A DNA stretch of 64,000 bases, from positions 1,116,001 through 1,180,000 of the forward strand of contig NZ_CAJHAF010000001.1 of the NCBI RefSeq assembly GCF_904846315.1, in the 5' to 3' direction. The notes beneath the pieces were generated by a model that saw nothing but the letters and a program-made list of their open reading frames with translations, was not told the origin of the DNA and searched no databases. Below are positions 44,880 through 54,556 of the stretch, in pieces. The DNA is from Psychrobacter jeotgali (lineage in GTDB: Bacteria > Pseudomonadota > Gammaproteobacteria > Pseudomonadales > Moraxellaceae). The stretch's first letter is position 1. Every line of letters starts with the position of its first letter. Both the position numbers and the translations under genes were made by a program.

Positions 44880-47800
44880 ATGAGCAAAACCAAAGATGGT
44901 AAGCGTCTGAATTCAATTGATAATTTTGTAAAAAATATTATAAATCTCATCATACTGCTATTGATTAGCAGCTCATCTTTTGCCTTAGTGGCGAATGATG
45001 GTCCAGATACTTTCTGTCCTGCAGGAGCCATACAAGGCAGTTTAAACAATGCCAGTTATAGCACGCTAATGACGAGCTATAATAACAATGATTTTAGATC
45101 GGTAGTTAGCACCCCTTCTAATACCATTCCTTTACAGATCAAGATGAGCAAGCAGGAGCTGCCTAATAGCAACTCTAATACCACGAATAGTTTTGCGGTT
45201 AATAGCCAAAATAGTAACTACGCTATTAATATTAATAAGCGTTTTGCTAACAATGATACTGCCGCTACCACTATCACCCTTGAGTTTCGTAATAGTGATA
45301 CCTTACAACCTTTATACCTTAGTAAGGTCGCTCTAAGTGCCTTTGATATCGACGCCTCTACTCAAGGAAGCAGTAACTTTGATGACTATGTCAAATTTAC
45401 TGGTGTTGCTGAAAGCAAGTCTATTACTGGGAAAATCCAAACTATAACAGGTTCAAACGTAGTAGCTTTTGATAAAGGGCTGAGAACCAATAATATTAGT
45501 GATAGCGGCTGCTCTGCCAAAGGCTTGCAAGGAAGATGTCAAGGCTCCGTAGTATTTGAGGAGCCCGTTAAGTCCGTGACCCTTACTTACAGAACCACTG
45601 AGCGTATCAAGTCATCTGCAACCACTAATCAAGAGATTGACTTTCGGTTAGACAGTTACTGCTATCTACCGCCTTCCTATGAGATTACTAAAGATGATGG
45701 CCTAGCAATAGTTGCTACTGGCGATACCACTAATTATGTCATTAAAGTAACCAATACTGGAGGATTTCCACTAACTAATATTACCTTAAAGGATCCGGCA
45801 GTTTCAGGTCTCAATAAGCTCATTGGTATCAGCTGTGATAATAATGACCCCACCAATATTTGTAGTAGCGTGCCAAGTGTTAACCAGCTAGAGCGTGCCG
45901 CAGGATTTAATATCCCATCTTTACCAGTTGGCAAGAGTTATAGTATTAGAGTGCCAACACGGGTCACGGCAGCTGAAGGCTCTACTATTATTAATACGGC
46001 TAACATTAATACTGCAAACTTAGATCCTAAAAGTGCGAGTGATAGCAATGAAGTAACCTCTATATTTGGTGGTGGATCGAGCAGCGCACCAGCAACTTGT
46101 CCGAGCGGACATCAAATGTACTACCTTGGCGAAAGTCCACCTGCTTACTCTCCTATACAAACACAAAATCTAGGCTGGACTAGGAACTCCAGCAATACTA
46201 ATAGCTTTAATTTTGGTAGCATCAAGCTAACCTTAGCGTTTTCTGATATATCATATTTACGTAACGGTTATCCAAGCTACAGTAGTTATTCTGGCGCAAC
46301 AAACAATGCCATTAATATGTATCACGAAAGCCCATACGCACCTGTTAATCACCGATTAACCGCCACTATGAATAAGCCCGTATCAAAGTTCGGCTTTCTG
46401 GTTCAAGACTTAGATACCAATCGAAATAGCTATGTAGAGTCCCTTTCATTTGATACGAGCAATAATAAAGCGACGGGTGGCGTATTCTCATTTCCAAGTA
46501 CGTTTAATGATTATTTAGAGCTTTCTAATAACAACCAAACTATAGCAGGCAAAAGATGGGAGAACTGTAGTACTTCTAATCCATGTGATTTCAATGTAGA
46601 TTGGGGCTATCAATCAGCGGGCACCCCTTTTGTAGTCACTCATGGCAATATCTACAATACCTCTAGTACACCAGGGCAATTAATGGGCTACTCTGACTTT
46701 TACTTCTGTCTTGCGCCGCCAAAACTGGTAGTCAAAAAAGAGCTCGAAGGCAATCGTATTAATGATACTAACGCCAAGCGTGATCAGTTTGAGATAACCG
46801 TCGTAGGCGGTTCAATAGCTGCTAATAGCTTTACAACTACTGGAACCGGCGCGACTATCAATAACGGTCGTAGTACAGTTTTAGAGTTAAAAGAAAACAC
46901 CACTTATACGATTACTGAACGAGTAATAAATGGTAATGCCAACAGCTATAGTGCCAGTTATACTTGTACCAACACTACTACTGATAGCACCACTATCGTA
47001 CCTAGTGGCGCAATGAGCTATGATGCAGCGGCAGGCACACGCTCATTCAATTTGTCTAACGTCAACTTCGCCGATGAAATCACTTGTACCATTACCAATA
47101 GCGCCAATTATGTATTCTCAGGTATTGTATTCAACGATAATGGCGGTATCGTCGCAGACGATGAGAAAAAACGAGATATCTCCGCCACTTTTACCGCTAA
47201 CAGCAGCTATTTTAATGGGCTATTCGATAGTGGATCTGAATCGGGGATTTCTAGTAGTAATTTAAGCATACGTCTAACTGACTGCAGTGGAACAGATATA
47301 GCTACTAGCTCGCCAAACCCACAAACGGTAGCAGATGATTCAGTAAACAACGGCAGATACCGCTTTACCGTAGCGCCTAGTGCTTTAGTCAATAAAACCC
47401 AAGTGTGCTTGATTGAGGCTGAACCCAGCGCGTGGGAATACCCCATAGATACTACCACCAATGTTCGAGAGATTACACTTGTAGCCGATGTCTATAATTA
47501 CAAAACAGAAATAAGCAGTTCAGGGACGATAATACGTAATTTAGACTTTGGGGAAGTAAAGTCTGATAATGCGGCTTTAGTGCTTATCAAATCACAATAC
47601 GTTCACGACTGTGATAGTAATCTTGATTATCAGAGTATTCCTGACAGTGAAAACCCAACGATAGGCTTTAGTATAGAGCCTATTAGTGATATTAGCCCAA
47701 ATAACTGTATCGCTTACCGAGTTCAAGCTTATAACCGCGCTCATTTAATTCTAGAACAGATTCAAATTAGCGATATATTGCAAAACACGCCGGTTGCCTC

Positions 47801-47999
47801 TGTATTTAAACAACCTGCACCTTTATTTCTACCTACATCGGTAGCTAGTCCTACCGTTGTTTATGATACTAATGGGGAGATCCAGTCCAACCAGTTTAGC
47901 CTAGCTGCCGTTGCAGCAACAGCTAGCACACCCACTTCGGCGACGCTATACTTCAATACGAAATATGGTACTACCGTTACTAGTCTAGTAGTTCCTTAA
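44880..47999 (+). CDS. Large exported DUF11/Cna-B-like surface protein, paralogue 1
   Basis: 1039 residues from ATG 44880, preferred because AGGAAG lies seven bases upstream; an ATG 24 bases earlier has none. Signal peptide about 1-38 (IINLIILLLISSSSFA). Then a domain opening CPAGAIQGS, a DUF11-like domain at about 265-400 (YVIKVTNTGGFPLTNITLKDP), a second Cys-led domain opening CPSGHQMYYLGE (405), and a region from 615 (VVKKELEGNRINDT). An SdrD-B/Cna-B-like domain follows at about 743 (FSGIVFNDNGG), and a final DUF11-like part at about 899. No barrel or membrane anchor. Probably secreted or attached to the surface; function unknown. Confidence 0.85.
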   Translation: MSKTKDGKRLNSIDNFVKNIINLIILLLISSSSFALVANDGPDTFCPAGAIQGSLNNASYSTLMTSYNNNDFRSVVSTPSNTIPLQIKMSKQELPNSNSNTTNSFAVNSQNSNYAININKRFANNDTAATTITLEFRNSDTLQPLYLSKVALSAFDIDASTQGSSNFDDYVKFTGVAESKSITGKIQTITGSNVVAFDKGLRTNNISDSGCSAKGLQGRCQGSVVFEEPVKSVTLTYRTTERIKSSATTNQEIDFRLDSYCYLPPSYEITKDDGLAIVATGDTTNYVIKVTNTGGFPLTNITLKDPAVSGLNKLIGISCDNNDPTNICSSVPSVNQLERAAGFNIPSLPVGKSYSIRVPTRVTAAEGSTIINTANINTANLDPKSASDSNEVTSIFGGGSSSAPATCPSGHQMYYLGESPPAYSPIQTQNLGWTRNSSNTNSFNFGSIKLTLAFSDISYLRNGYPSYSSYSGATNNAINMYHESPYAPVNHRLTATMNKPVSKFGFLVQDLDTNRNSYVESLSFDTSNNKATGGVFSFPSTFNDYLELSNNNQTIAGKRWENCSTSNPCDFNVDWGYQSAGTPFVVTHGNIYNTSSTPGQLMGYSDFYFCLAPPKLVVKKELEGNRINDTNAKRDQFEITVVGGSIAANSFTTTGTGATINNGRSTVLELKENTTYTITERVINGNANSYSASYTCTNTTTDSTTIVPSGAMSYDAAAGTRSFNLSNVNFADEITCTITNSANYVFSGIVFNDNGGIVADDEKKRDISATFTANSSYFNGLFDSGSESGISSSNLSIRLTDCSGTDIATSSPNPQTVADDSVNNGRYRFTVAPSALVNKTQVCLIEAEPSAWEYPIDTTTNVREITLVADVYNYKTEISSSGTIIRNLDFGEVKSDNAALVLIKSQYVHDCDSNLDYQSIPDSENPTIGFSIEPISDISPNNCIAYRVQAYNRAHLILEQIQISDILQNTPVASVFKQPAPLFLPTSVASPTVVYDTNGEIQSNQFSLAAVAATASTPTSATLYFNTKYGTTVTSLVVP

Positions 48000-48058
48000 T
48001 TATTATTAAATCTATGATATAACTAAAGTTATTTCAAGATTAAAGTTTCAATAATTAG

Positions 48059-48086
48059 AAGCCTTAATATAAGGATATTAAGGCTT
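48059..48086 (+). terminator. Hairpin after surface-protein paralogue 1
   Basis: Perfect 12-bp stem AAGCCTTAATAT/ATATTAAGGCTT with a 4-nt loop, 60 bases after the stop. Only a loose T-rich tail follows (TATCTAGTC), so termination may be partial. Confidence 0.65.
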
Positions 48087-48225
48087 TATCTAGTCATTCT
48101 TCTTTTACTATGAATATAGTCTAAATATGATTGGACTTATTAATATCATCCAGCCCAAAACTTTAGTCCCCGTCTATCATACCAATAATGCCTCTTGTCA
48201 CTTTAAACTATTCACTCACTCATAT

Positions 48226-48250
48226 TATGTTAATATCGAATGTTAACATA
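48226..48250. promoter_or_regulatory. Inverted repeat upstream of paralogue 2, possible operator
   Basis: TATGTTAA (48226-48233) and TTAACATA (48243-48250) form a perfect 8-bp dyad with 9 bases between, about 180 bases before the gene. The left arm overlaps the ATGTTA word that is shared with the leader of paralogue 1. The size suits a dimeric regulator. Confidence 0.45.
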
Positions 48251-48430
48251 GCGTCAGGCTATAGATTATTTAGAGCCGTTAACTAATTTAGAGCCACGAA
48301 CTATTAGTAACCGCGACTTTGTAGCACTACCAAGCTGTAAATTTTACAAGATTTAAAGCTTTCCTATAACCCCAGTATCTGATTGGTGTAGAGCTTCGTA
48401 ATATTAGTAGCGCTTTATTAGGAATATGTC

Positions 48431-51400
48431 ATGCACCCAGCATTGTATCTGTTGAATTCAATAAGCTCACATCGAGCCCGTCATTTTATGTATAAACTAT
48501 TCATCTCGATGAGTTTACTTATCGCTTTATTGATGAGTAATTCCTCATTTGCTATTGCGCCAAATCCTGGTGCAATATGCCCTGCTGGCACTCAAGGTAG
48601 TTTTACCGAAGCTGATTATAGTACTTTATTCTCTAGTTATATTCGCAAAAACTACGCGGATATTGCAGGCTCTGGCAGCATTCCTCTACAAATGCAGATG
48701 AGTGCTATAGATACTGACCGTAAAACCAAAGTAAGGGTTGAGCAAAGAGATAGCGGCGGCTATTCATTTATTCGTGTTAGGAGAGAAGCCGACGATGACC
48801 CTACTTCTACCACCAATGTAACCCTTGATTTTCGCAAAAGTGATACTACTGAACCTCTTTTTCTTAATAATGTTGCGCTCAGTGTATTTGAAATTGATAG
48901 ATATCTAGATAAAGGTGAAGGTTGGGATGATTTGGTAACCGTGACGGGTAAGACCAAAGCAGGCACTACCATCAATGGCATTATTCAATCTATTGCAGGC
49001 TCTACAGTCACTGGTTCTAATGGCTCACTTTATCAGTCTGGCAATGCCAACCGAATTCGGTGTAGAGGCACGCTTGCAACAGACTGCCAAGGCTCTATCG
49101 CCTTTGATCAACCTGTAGACTCGGTAACGATTTCATTTGGCAATACGACCAGAATTACCAAAGGTGATGAGGAACAAGAAATAGAATTTAGAGTAGACAG
49201 CTACTGTTACGCGCCGCTGTCTTATGAAATCTCTAAAGACGATGGTATTACCAGTATCGGTACTACCAACCTTACCAATTATACGATTAAGGTAACCAAT
49301 ACTGGCGGTGCGGTCTTAAATAACGTGACTCTAAAAGATCCTATAGTCGCAGGTCTCAGTAAGCAATCTAATATCACTTGTGACTCGGCAGATAGCACCA
49401 ATAGTTGTAATACAGTGCCGACAGTAGCGCAGCTAGAAGGTGCTGGATTTAGTGTTCCGCCTATACCGATTGGTCAGAGCTACAGTATTAACATCCCTAC
49501 GAGAGTAACTGCTGAACAAGGTTCAACCGTAACCAATACCGCCACCATCAGCCATCCAACTCTAGCATCCAAGAGCGCCAGTGATCGTAATACAGTAACC
49601 GCTATATTTGATGGCGGCACCACTGACACGCCAGCCATTTGTCCAAGCGGACATAAAATGTACTATATTGGCGCTAACCCACCAGCTTTTAGTCCTATTC
49701 AGAGCCAAAGCCTGAGCAGTTGGGTTGGCGGCAACACTTCAAAGACTTTTACATTCACTGAGGCTTCAGGTAACAAAAGCTTTAATATTAGCTTCTCTAA
49801 TCTTTTAGATTTAAACACTTCAACCTCTGGGGGCAGACCACCTTTTTATAGTTCACTAAAAGATGTTACTACCTCAGCGATTAATTTATTGCATCACTCT
49901 TATGGAGTGAGAACCAATCACGTTTTGGACGTTAGCGTAAACCGTCCTGTGAGTAAGGTCGGCTATAAAATACAAGATATAGACTCAACTATTATCTCCG
50001 GTCAAGTACCGTACATAGAACAAGTAGATGTCTCTAGTAGCAATGGTCAGCTAACCTTTAATGATATCTTCCATACTATCAATGCTAATAGAGATAAAGT
50101 CACGGCTATTAGAGGTCGAAACTGTGATACTAATGAATGTACTATCGATGCCACTTGGGGCTATAATCCTGCAAACACCCCTCTTAACTTAAAGCACAAC
50201 AATACTTTTACTGAAAGAAATAGCTATCATGCCGTAGGCTATTCTGACTTTTACTTTTGTCTAGCACCGCCAAAACTAATAGTTAAAAAAGAGCTAGAAG
50301 GCAATCGTATCAATGATACTGATAGCAAGCGCGATCAGTTTGAGGTCAAAGTCACTGGTGGATCAATAGCGAGCAATAGTTTTACCACTACGGGCACTGC
50401 TGCCACTGTAAATAATGCTAGTAGTCGTCTCTTGAGCTTGACGGAGAATACCACTTATACCATTACTGAACGGGTAATGAATGGCTCGACGCTTGGTGAT
50501 ATTGCTAACTATAAAGCGACTTATATCTGTACCAACAATAGTACAGGTAGCACCACTGTCATGCCCACTGCTGATATGACTTACGACGCGGTGGCTAAGA
50601 CTCGTTCGTTTACCTTATCAGGGGCATCCTATGGCGATGAAATCATCTGTACCATTACTAACACCCCGGTAAGCTATACTTTTTCAGGCATTGTGTTTAA
50701 TGATAATGGTGGCATCACAGCTGCTGAAGAAACCAAACGAGACATCTCTACTACCTTTATCGGCAACAAGGATTACTTTAACGGTATCTTTGATAGCGCT
50801 ACTGAATCAGGTATCTCTAATAGTAATTTGAGCATCAGCCTCACAGACTGTAATGGTAACAACATCACCAATACCACAGCGCAAACAGTCTCTTCTGAAG
50901 GCAGATATCGATTTGTAGTACCGGTAAGCGCTTTATTAGGTAAAACCGAAGTCTGCTTGGTTGAGAATGAGCCCAGCTCATGGCTGTATAAGGTTGACAC
51001 CACTCCTGATAAGCGTAAAGTCACTCTAATGCCCAACGTTTATGATTACAAGACTGAGAAAAGTGCGGGAGGCGAAATGCTCCGTAATTTAGACTTTGGT
51101 GAGGTCAAAGAGAACAACTCAGCTTTAGTATTGGTGAAATCTCAATACGTTCATCAGTGTGATAGCGCCTTAGACTATCAAGCTATCCCTGAGGGCGAGA
51201 ATCCAACTTTGGGCTTCAGTATAAATACGATCGAAGATCTTGCTCCAAACCAGTGTATTGCTTATCGGATTCAAGCCTATAACCGTGGACATATAGGTTT
51301 AGAGAAAATTCAAATCACTGACCAGCTACAAAGTACGCCTGTCATTTCTGTGTTTGAATTACCGGCACCTTTATTTCTTCCTACTTCGATAGCGAGTCCT

Positions 51401-51547
51401 ACCGTTGCTTATGGCACCAATGGTGAAATTACGTCCAATAAATTTAACTTAGCGGCTACTCCATCATCTGCTACTCAGCCAAATATGGCGACACTCTATT
51501 TTAATACTAAATACGGAAACACCGTTTCTAATCCAGCGGCACCTTAA
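48431..51547 (+). CDS. Large exported DUF11/Cna-B-like surface protein, paralogue 2
   Basis: 1038 residues with AGGAA six bases before ATG 48431. Signal peptide within the first 41 residues (LLIALLMSNSSFA). Domain order is the same as in the preceding gene: CPAGTQGS head, DUF11-like domain at about 263-398, CPSGHKMYYIGA at 402, VKKELEGNRINDT at 613, FSGIVFNDNGG at 750 and ALVLVKSQYVH at 897. Many stretches are identical between the two proteins, so this is a tandem gene duplication. Lacks an obvious anchor; Cys pairs in the heads could form disulfides. Function unknown. Confidence 0.85.
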   Translation: MHPALYLLNSISSHRARHFMYKLFISMSLLIALLMSNSSFAIAPNPGAICPAGTQGSFTEADYSTLFSSYIRKNYADIAGSGSIPLQMQMSAIDTDRKTKVRVEQRDSGGYSFIRVRREADDDPTSTTNVTLDFRKSDTTEPLFLNNVALSVFEIDRYLDKGEGWDDLVTVTGKTKAGTTINGIIQSIAGSTVTGSNGSLYQSGNANRIRCRGTLATDCQGSIAFDQPVDSVTISFGNTTRITKGDEEQEIEFRVDSYCYAPLSYEISKDDGITSIGTTNLTNYTIKVTNTGGAVLNNVTLKDPIVAGLSKQSNITCDSADSTNSCNTVPTVAQLEGAGFSVPPIPIGQSYSINIPTRVTAEQGSTVTNTATISHPTLASKSASDRNTVTAIFDGGTTDTPAICPSGHKMYYIGANPPAFSPIQSQSLSSWVGGNTSKTFTFTEASGNKSFNISFSNLLDLNTSTSGGRPPFYSSLKDVTTSAINLLHHSYGVRTNHVLDVSVNRPVSKVGYKIQDIDSTIISGQVPYIEQVDVSSSNGQLTFNDIFHTINANRDKVTAIRGRNCDTNECTIDATWGYNPANTPLNLKHNNTFTERNSYHAVGYSDFYFCLAPPKLIVKKELEGNRINDTDSKRDQFEVKVTGGSIASNSFTTTGTAATVNNASSRLLSLTENTTYTITERVMNGSTLGDIANYKATYICTNNSTGSTTVMPTADMTYDAVAKTRSFTLSGASYGDEIICTITNTPVSYTFSGIVFNDNGGITAAEETKRDISTTFIGNKDYFNGIFDSATESGISNSNLSISLTDCNGNNITNTTAQTVSSEGRYRFVVPVSALLGKTEVCLVENEPSSWLYKVDTTPDKRKVTLMPNVYDYKTEKSAGGEMLRNLDFGEVKENNSALVLVKSQYVHQCDSALDYQAIPEGENPTLGFSINTIEDLAPNQCIAYRIQAYNRGHIGLEKIQITDQLQSTPVISVFELPAPLFLPTSIASPTVAYGTNGEITSNKFNLAATPSSATQPNMATLYFNTKYGNTVSNPAAP

Positions 51548-51651
51548 CAGGCTGCCGTTTCTACACCTCCACAAAAGTATTTATGACTGTATTCTGCAAG
51601 TTATAAATCCCATTTAAAACAACTACCTACTGACTCCTTTCTTATCAATTT

Positions 51652-51689
51652 CCCTCATCACAAACAGAGGTCTTTGTTTGTGATGAGGG
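51652..51689 (+). other. Long stem-loop without T tail
   Basis: In the 331-base gap after paralogue 2, which has no gene. CCCTCATCACAAACA (51652-51666) pairs perfectly with 51675-51689 over 15 bp, loop of 8. No T run follows on the plus strand (TCATTACC), so it might be a processing or attenuation structure rather than a classical terminator. Confidence 0.7.
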
Positions 51690-51878
51690 TCATTACCACT
51701 GACACCCTTCAAATTGCCATTTGTCGCTTTTATGATGAATGTTTGTAGCTACTTTGTAATAATGCCAACATAGAAAAGATATCTACTCTTTATCAGTAAC
51801 AGTTAATTATATCGAACATCAGTTGAATAACTGAAGACCAAGGTTACTGATAGCCATGGTTTTAGCAAGGAAAGTTAT

Positions 51879-52343
51879 ATGAAATGTTTTAACTACTTAC
51901 GCAGTGTTTTATTAGCTACTTTGGCTTCTAGCTTGTTGTTGAGCGCCGCTCACGCCAATGAAGCTCTAGATATGCAACTAAGTGCTAATAAAGTCATGAC
52001 CAATGCTGAAGGCAAAGTTGTCTACTCGCCTATCAGCACGGCGCCCAAGGGCACGGTCGTACAATATAAAGCCACTTATACCAATACCATCGACAAAGAC
52101 ATTAAAGACTTAGTAGTGGTACTGCCTATTCCTGTCAACATGACCTTTAATGGGGTAGCACTCCCGACTAGTGCGCAAGCCAGCGTTGATGGCAAGAACT
52201 ACGCTGATATGCCGCTTATGCGCCGTGTCGATGGCAAGTTGGTCAAAATCCCATTATCTGAATATCGTAGCCTGCGCTGGAATATCAAATTATTACCAGC
52301 CAAGAAATCTGCCGCTGTAGCACTGAATACTATTGTCAATTAA
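51879..52343 (+). CDS. Small exported DUF11-like protein, 154 aa
   Basis: Signal peptide about 1-27 (LLATLASSLLLSAAHA), then a single immunoglobulin-like domain of about 125 residues with YKATYTNTIDKDIKDLVVVLPIP, the core pattern of DUF11 repeats. AAGGAAAG lies before the ATG. It is followed 44 bases later by the 682-residue protein gene, so they form an operon. A free-standing DUF11-like module could be a subunit or chaperone-like partner for the larger proteins; this is inference only. Confidence 0.75.
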   Translation: MKCFNYLRSVLLATLASSLLLSAAHANEALDMQLSANKVMTNAEGKVVYSPISTAPKGTVVQYKATYTNTIDKDIKDLVVVLPIPVNMTFNGVALPTSAQASVDGKNYADMPLMRRVDGKLVKIPLSEYRSLRWNIKLLPAKKSAAVALNTIVN

Positions 52344-52387
52344 TCCCATTGTTAGAGCATTTCATTTACCCTTAGGAGATTTACCGT

Positions 52388-54436
52388 ATGAAACCAAACC
52401 CTTTTAAATATTCAGTGCTGACCGTTGGTATTGTTACTGCCATGGGCGTTGCCAGTATCGCTATGGCCACTACTAGCCTCACCTACGATCAGGAGAATGC
52501 CTTTTCTGTTACTAACAAAGCTGAAGCTACCTATATGGTTGAGGGTAATACTACTGAACAAAAAGCTGAATCAAATGAAGTCAAAATTAATGTTACTGAA
52601 ACAGGTGCATTTAGCTTAATTGCTACTTCAGCTGACGACAAACCTAATGATGATCTTAATAAGAACCTTACTATTAACCCGCAAATTGATCAGAAGGTCG
52701 ACTTTAAACATACCTTAAGCAACGCTGGTAACGTCGCTGATAGCTATACTATTAGTATTCAGAATGGCGAAGGTGATGACTTTAACTATAGTATCGCCAA
52801 CAGCGTTATTAAATATCAAAAGGTAAGCGCTGATGGGAACAATATTGGCGACGTTGTGACGGTTGCTAACGGTGGAACTATAACACTAGGCGCTGGTGAG
52901 TCTGCTGGAATTACAGTGACAGCGGCGGCAGAAACAGCTCGTGTTGTTGGAAAGAACGGCATACTTACTGTTACTGCTATTAGTACCTTCTTAAATGGTA
53001 AGGGTAAAACAGCTACCATTACTAATACTGACAATGCTATTACCACTACGCCTATTTATGCCATTAACAAGTCGGCAACGACTAACCTTGGCACTAAGAA
53101 TTTTGACCTTAAAAATGACAATGCTTATGTCGACTATACCATTACCGTCACTAACCAAGGTAATGAAGATGGTACCGCAGTTACTATCGAAGATAAGCTA
53201 CCTAATGGTTTGGTTGCCATTCAAAGTGGTGAGGATAACTATGTAGCGCCTACTACCACTGGTGGCACTAGTAGCGTTACTCCTAGCATCTCAAGCGATG
53301 GCAGAACCGTTACTGTAACTGGTCAAAATATCTTACAGAACCAAACCATTACGGTTACTTTCCGTGCTAAGAAAGCAGAAAATGCTACTGTTGATAGTAC
53401 CTTTAATAACTATGCAGTGGTAAGAGACGACACTAATGGCGATGGTAGCTTTGATCTTGTAGATAGCTCAGGCGATAAAAAAGATGACTCAGTTATTGAA
53501 AATAACTATGAAGACCCAGCTAATCCTAGTGTCGGTACAGATACTGATAACGGTACGATAAGACCTACACAGCAAAATCGCGAATTAAACATTAGTAAAG
53601 GCGCTGATAAAGAAGTAGCACTACAAAGTACTAATAACGTTTATACCTATACTATAACCAACGCTGGTAAAGACATTACCGAGGCTGCTAAAGCTGGGGA
53701 TGTGTTGTTTACTATCACTCCTACTACTGATATCAGTCAAATTAATGTTACTCAAGTATTCGTGGATGCCAACAATAATGGCGTATTTGATTCGGGTGAA
53801 AAAGTATTGACTGCTAATCAAAGCGGGCAATATGATCTTAATAATGCTGCTCCAGCTGGCTTAGCATCTGCTGTTGCTGGCTCTCCTGCTGGTTCAGTCA
53901 CTATTGGTGTAGTAGTCGCTACCAATGGTTCGGGCAGTAAATTGCAAGGTAAGAATGATATCGGTAAGTTTGAAGAGATTACTGTTGCCATCTTACCAAA
54001 GACTGAAGTAGATGGTACCCCAGCACCTACCAAAAACGTATCTACTACCTCAACTACGACTATGCAAGGTATTGACTTGACCAAGTACCAAGCTGTCGCT
54101 AGCTGTGGTACTGCACCAACAGATATTCCTGCTAATGATTGGGTCACAACTGATCTTACTGGTACAGCGGGTGCTTGTGCTTTCTATAAATTAGAGGCTA
54201 TTAACACCTTTACTAATATCAAAATCAATAACATTGTCTTGAAGGATAGTTTGGTTGGCAAACTTACCTATCAAAGTGACTTTGCTTCTGATACCAGTAT
54301 TAACTCAGCAGCAGCCACATCAAACATTTCTGGTAATGTCATTACCGGCACCTTTGCCAGCTTGGCAGGAAAGGAGATCGGTAACGTCTACTTCTCTGCA
54401 AAGATATCTCAAGCAGGTAATAACTCTAATCCATAA
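52388..54436 (+). CDS. Exported DUF11-repeat protein, 682 aa
   Basis: Signal peptide about 1-28 (VGIVTAMGVASIAMA). The mature protein is a chain of DUF11-like or related beta-sandwich domains. The first is at about 30-215 (FKHTLSNAGNVADSYTI), then about 224-335 (VDYTITVTNQGNEDGTAVTIEDKLP), one at about 405-560 with an Asp/Asn-rich loop DANNNGVFDSGE that could bind calcium, and a last one to the end. Very acidic, Thr/Asn-rich, few cysteines. GGAG lies ten bases before the ATG. Ends without an anchor. Likely a secreted or surface-attached partner of the neighbouring proteins. Confidence 0.82.
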   Translation: MKPNPFKYSVLTVGIVTAMGVASIAMATTSLTYDQENAFSVTNKAEATYMVEGNTTEQKAESNEVKINVTETGAFSLIATSADDKPNDDLNKNLTINPQIDQKVDFKHTLSNAGNVADSYTISIQNGEGDDFNYSIANSVIKYQKVSADGNNIGDVVTVANGGTITLGAGESAGITVTAAAETARVVGKNGILTVTAISTFLNGKGKTATITNTDNAITTTPIYAINKSATTNLGTKNFDLKNDNAYVDYTITVTNQGNEDGTAVTIEDKLPNGLVAIQSGEDNYVAPTTTGGTSSVTPSISSDGRTVTVTGQNILQNQTITVTFRAKKAENATVDSTFNNYAVVRDDTNGDGSFDLVDSSGDKKDDSVIENNYEDPANPSVGTDTDNGTIRPTQQNRELNISKGADKEVALQSTNNVYTYTITNAGKDITEAAKAGDVLFTITPTTDISQINVTQVFVDANNNGVFDSGEKVLTANQSGQYDLNNAAPAGLASAVAGSPAGSVTIGVVVATNGSGSKLQGKNDIGKFEEITVAILPKTEVDGTPAPTKNVSTTSTTTMQGIDLTKYQAVASCGTAPTDIPANDWVTTDLTGTAGACAFYKLEAINTFTNIKINNIVLKDSLVGKLTYQSDFASDTSINSAAATSNISGNVITGTFASLAGKEIGNVYFSAKISQAGNNSNP

Positions 54437-54464
54437 GTAATTAACCTTCATTTTAATAATTCAA

Positions 54465-54497
54465 AGGAGCTTTCTTAACCCGATTAAGGAAGCTCCT
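54465..54497 (+). terminator. Hairpin between the 682-aa and 1781-aa genes
   Basis: Fourteen-pair stem (54465-54478 with 54484-54497, one T-G pair) and 5-nt loop, 28 bases after a stop. The following sequence is pyrimidine-rich but lacks a T run, so it may reduce rather than stop transcription into the 1781-aa gene. Confidence 0.55.
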
Positions 54498-54556
54498 CTC
54501 CACCATCAACCAAGTCTCTCTAATTATATTTTCTTTCATAAGTAGGATTAACATAT

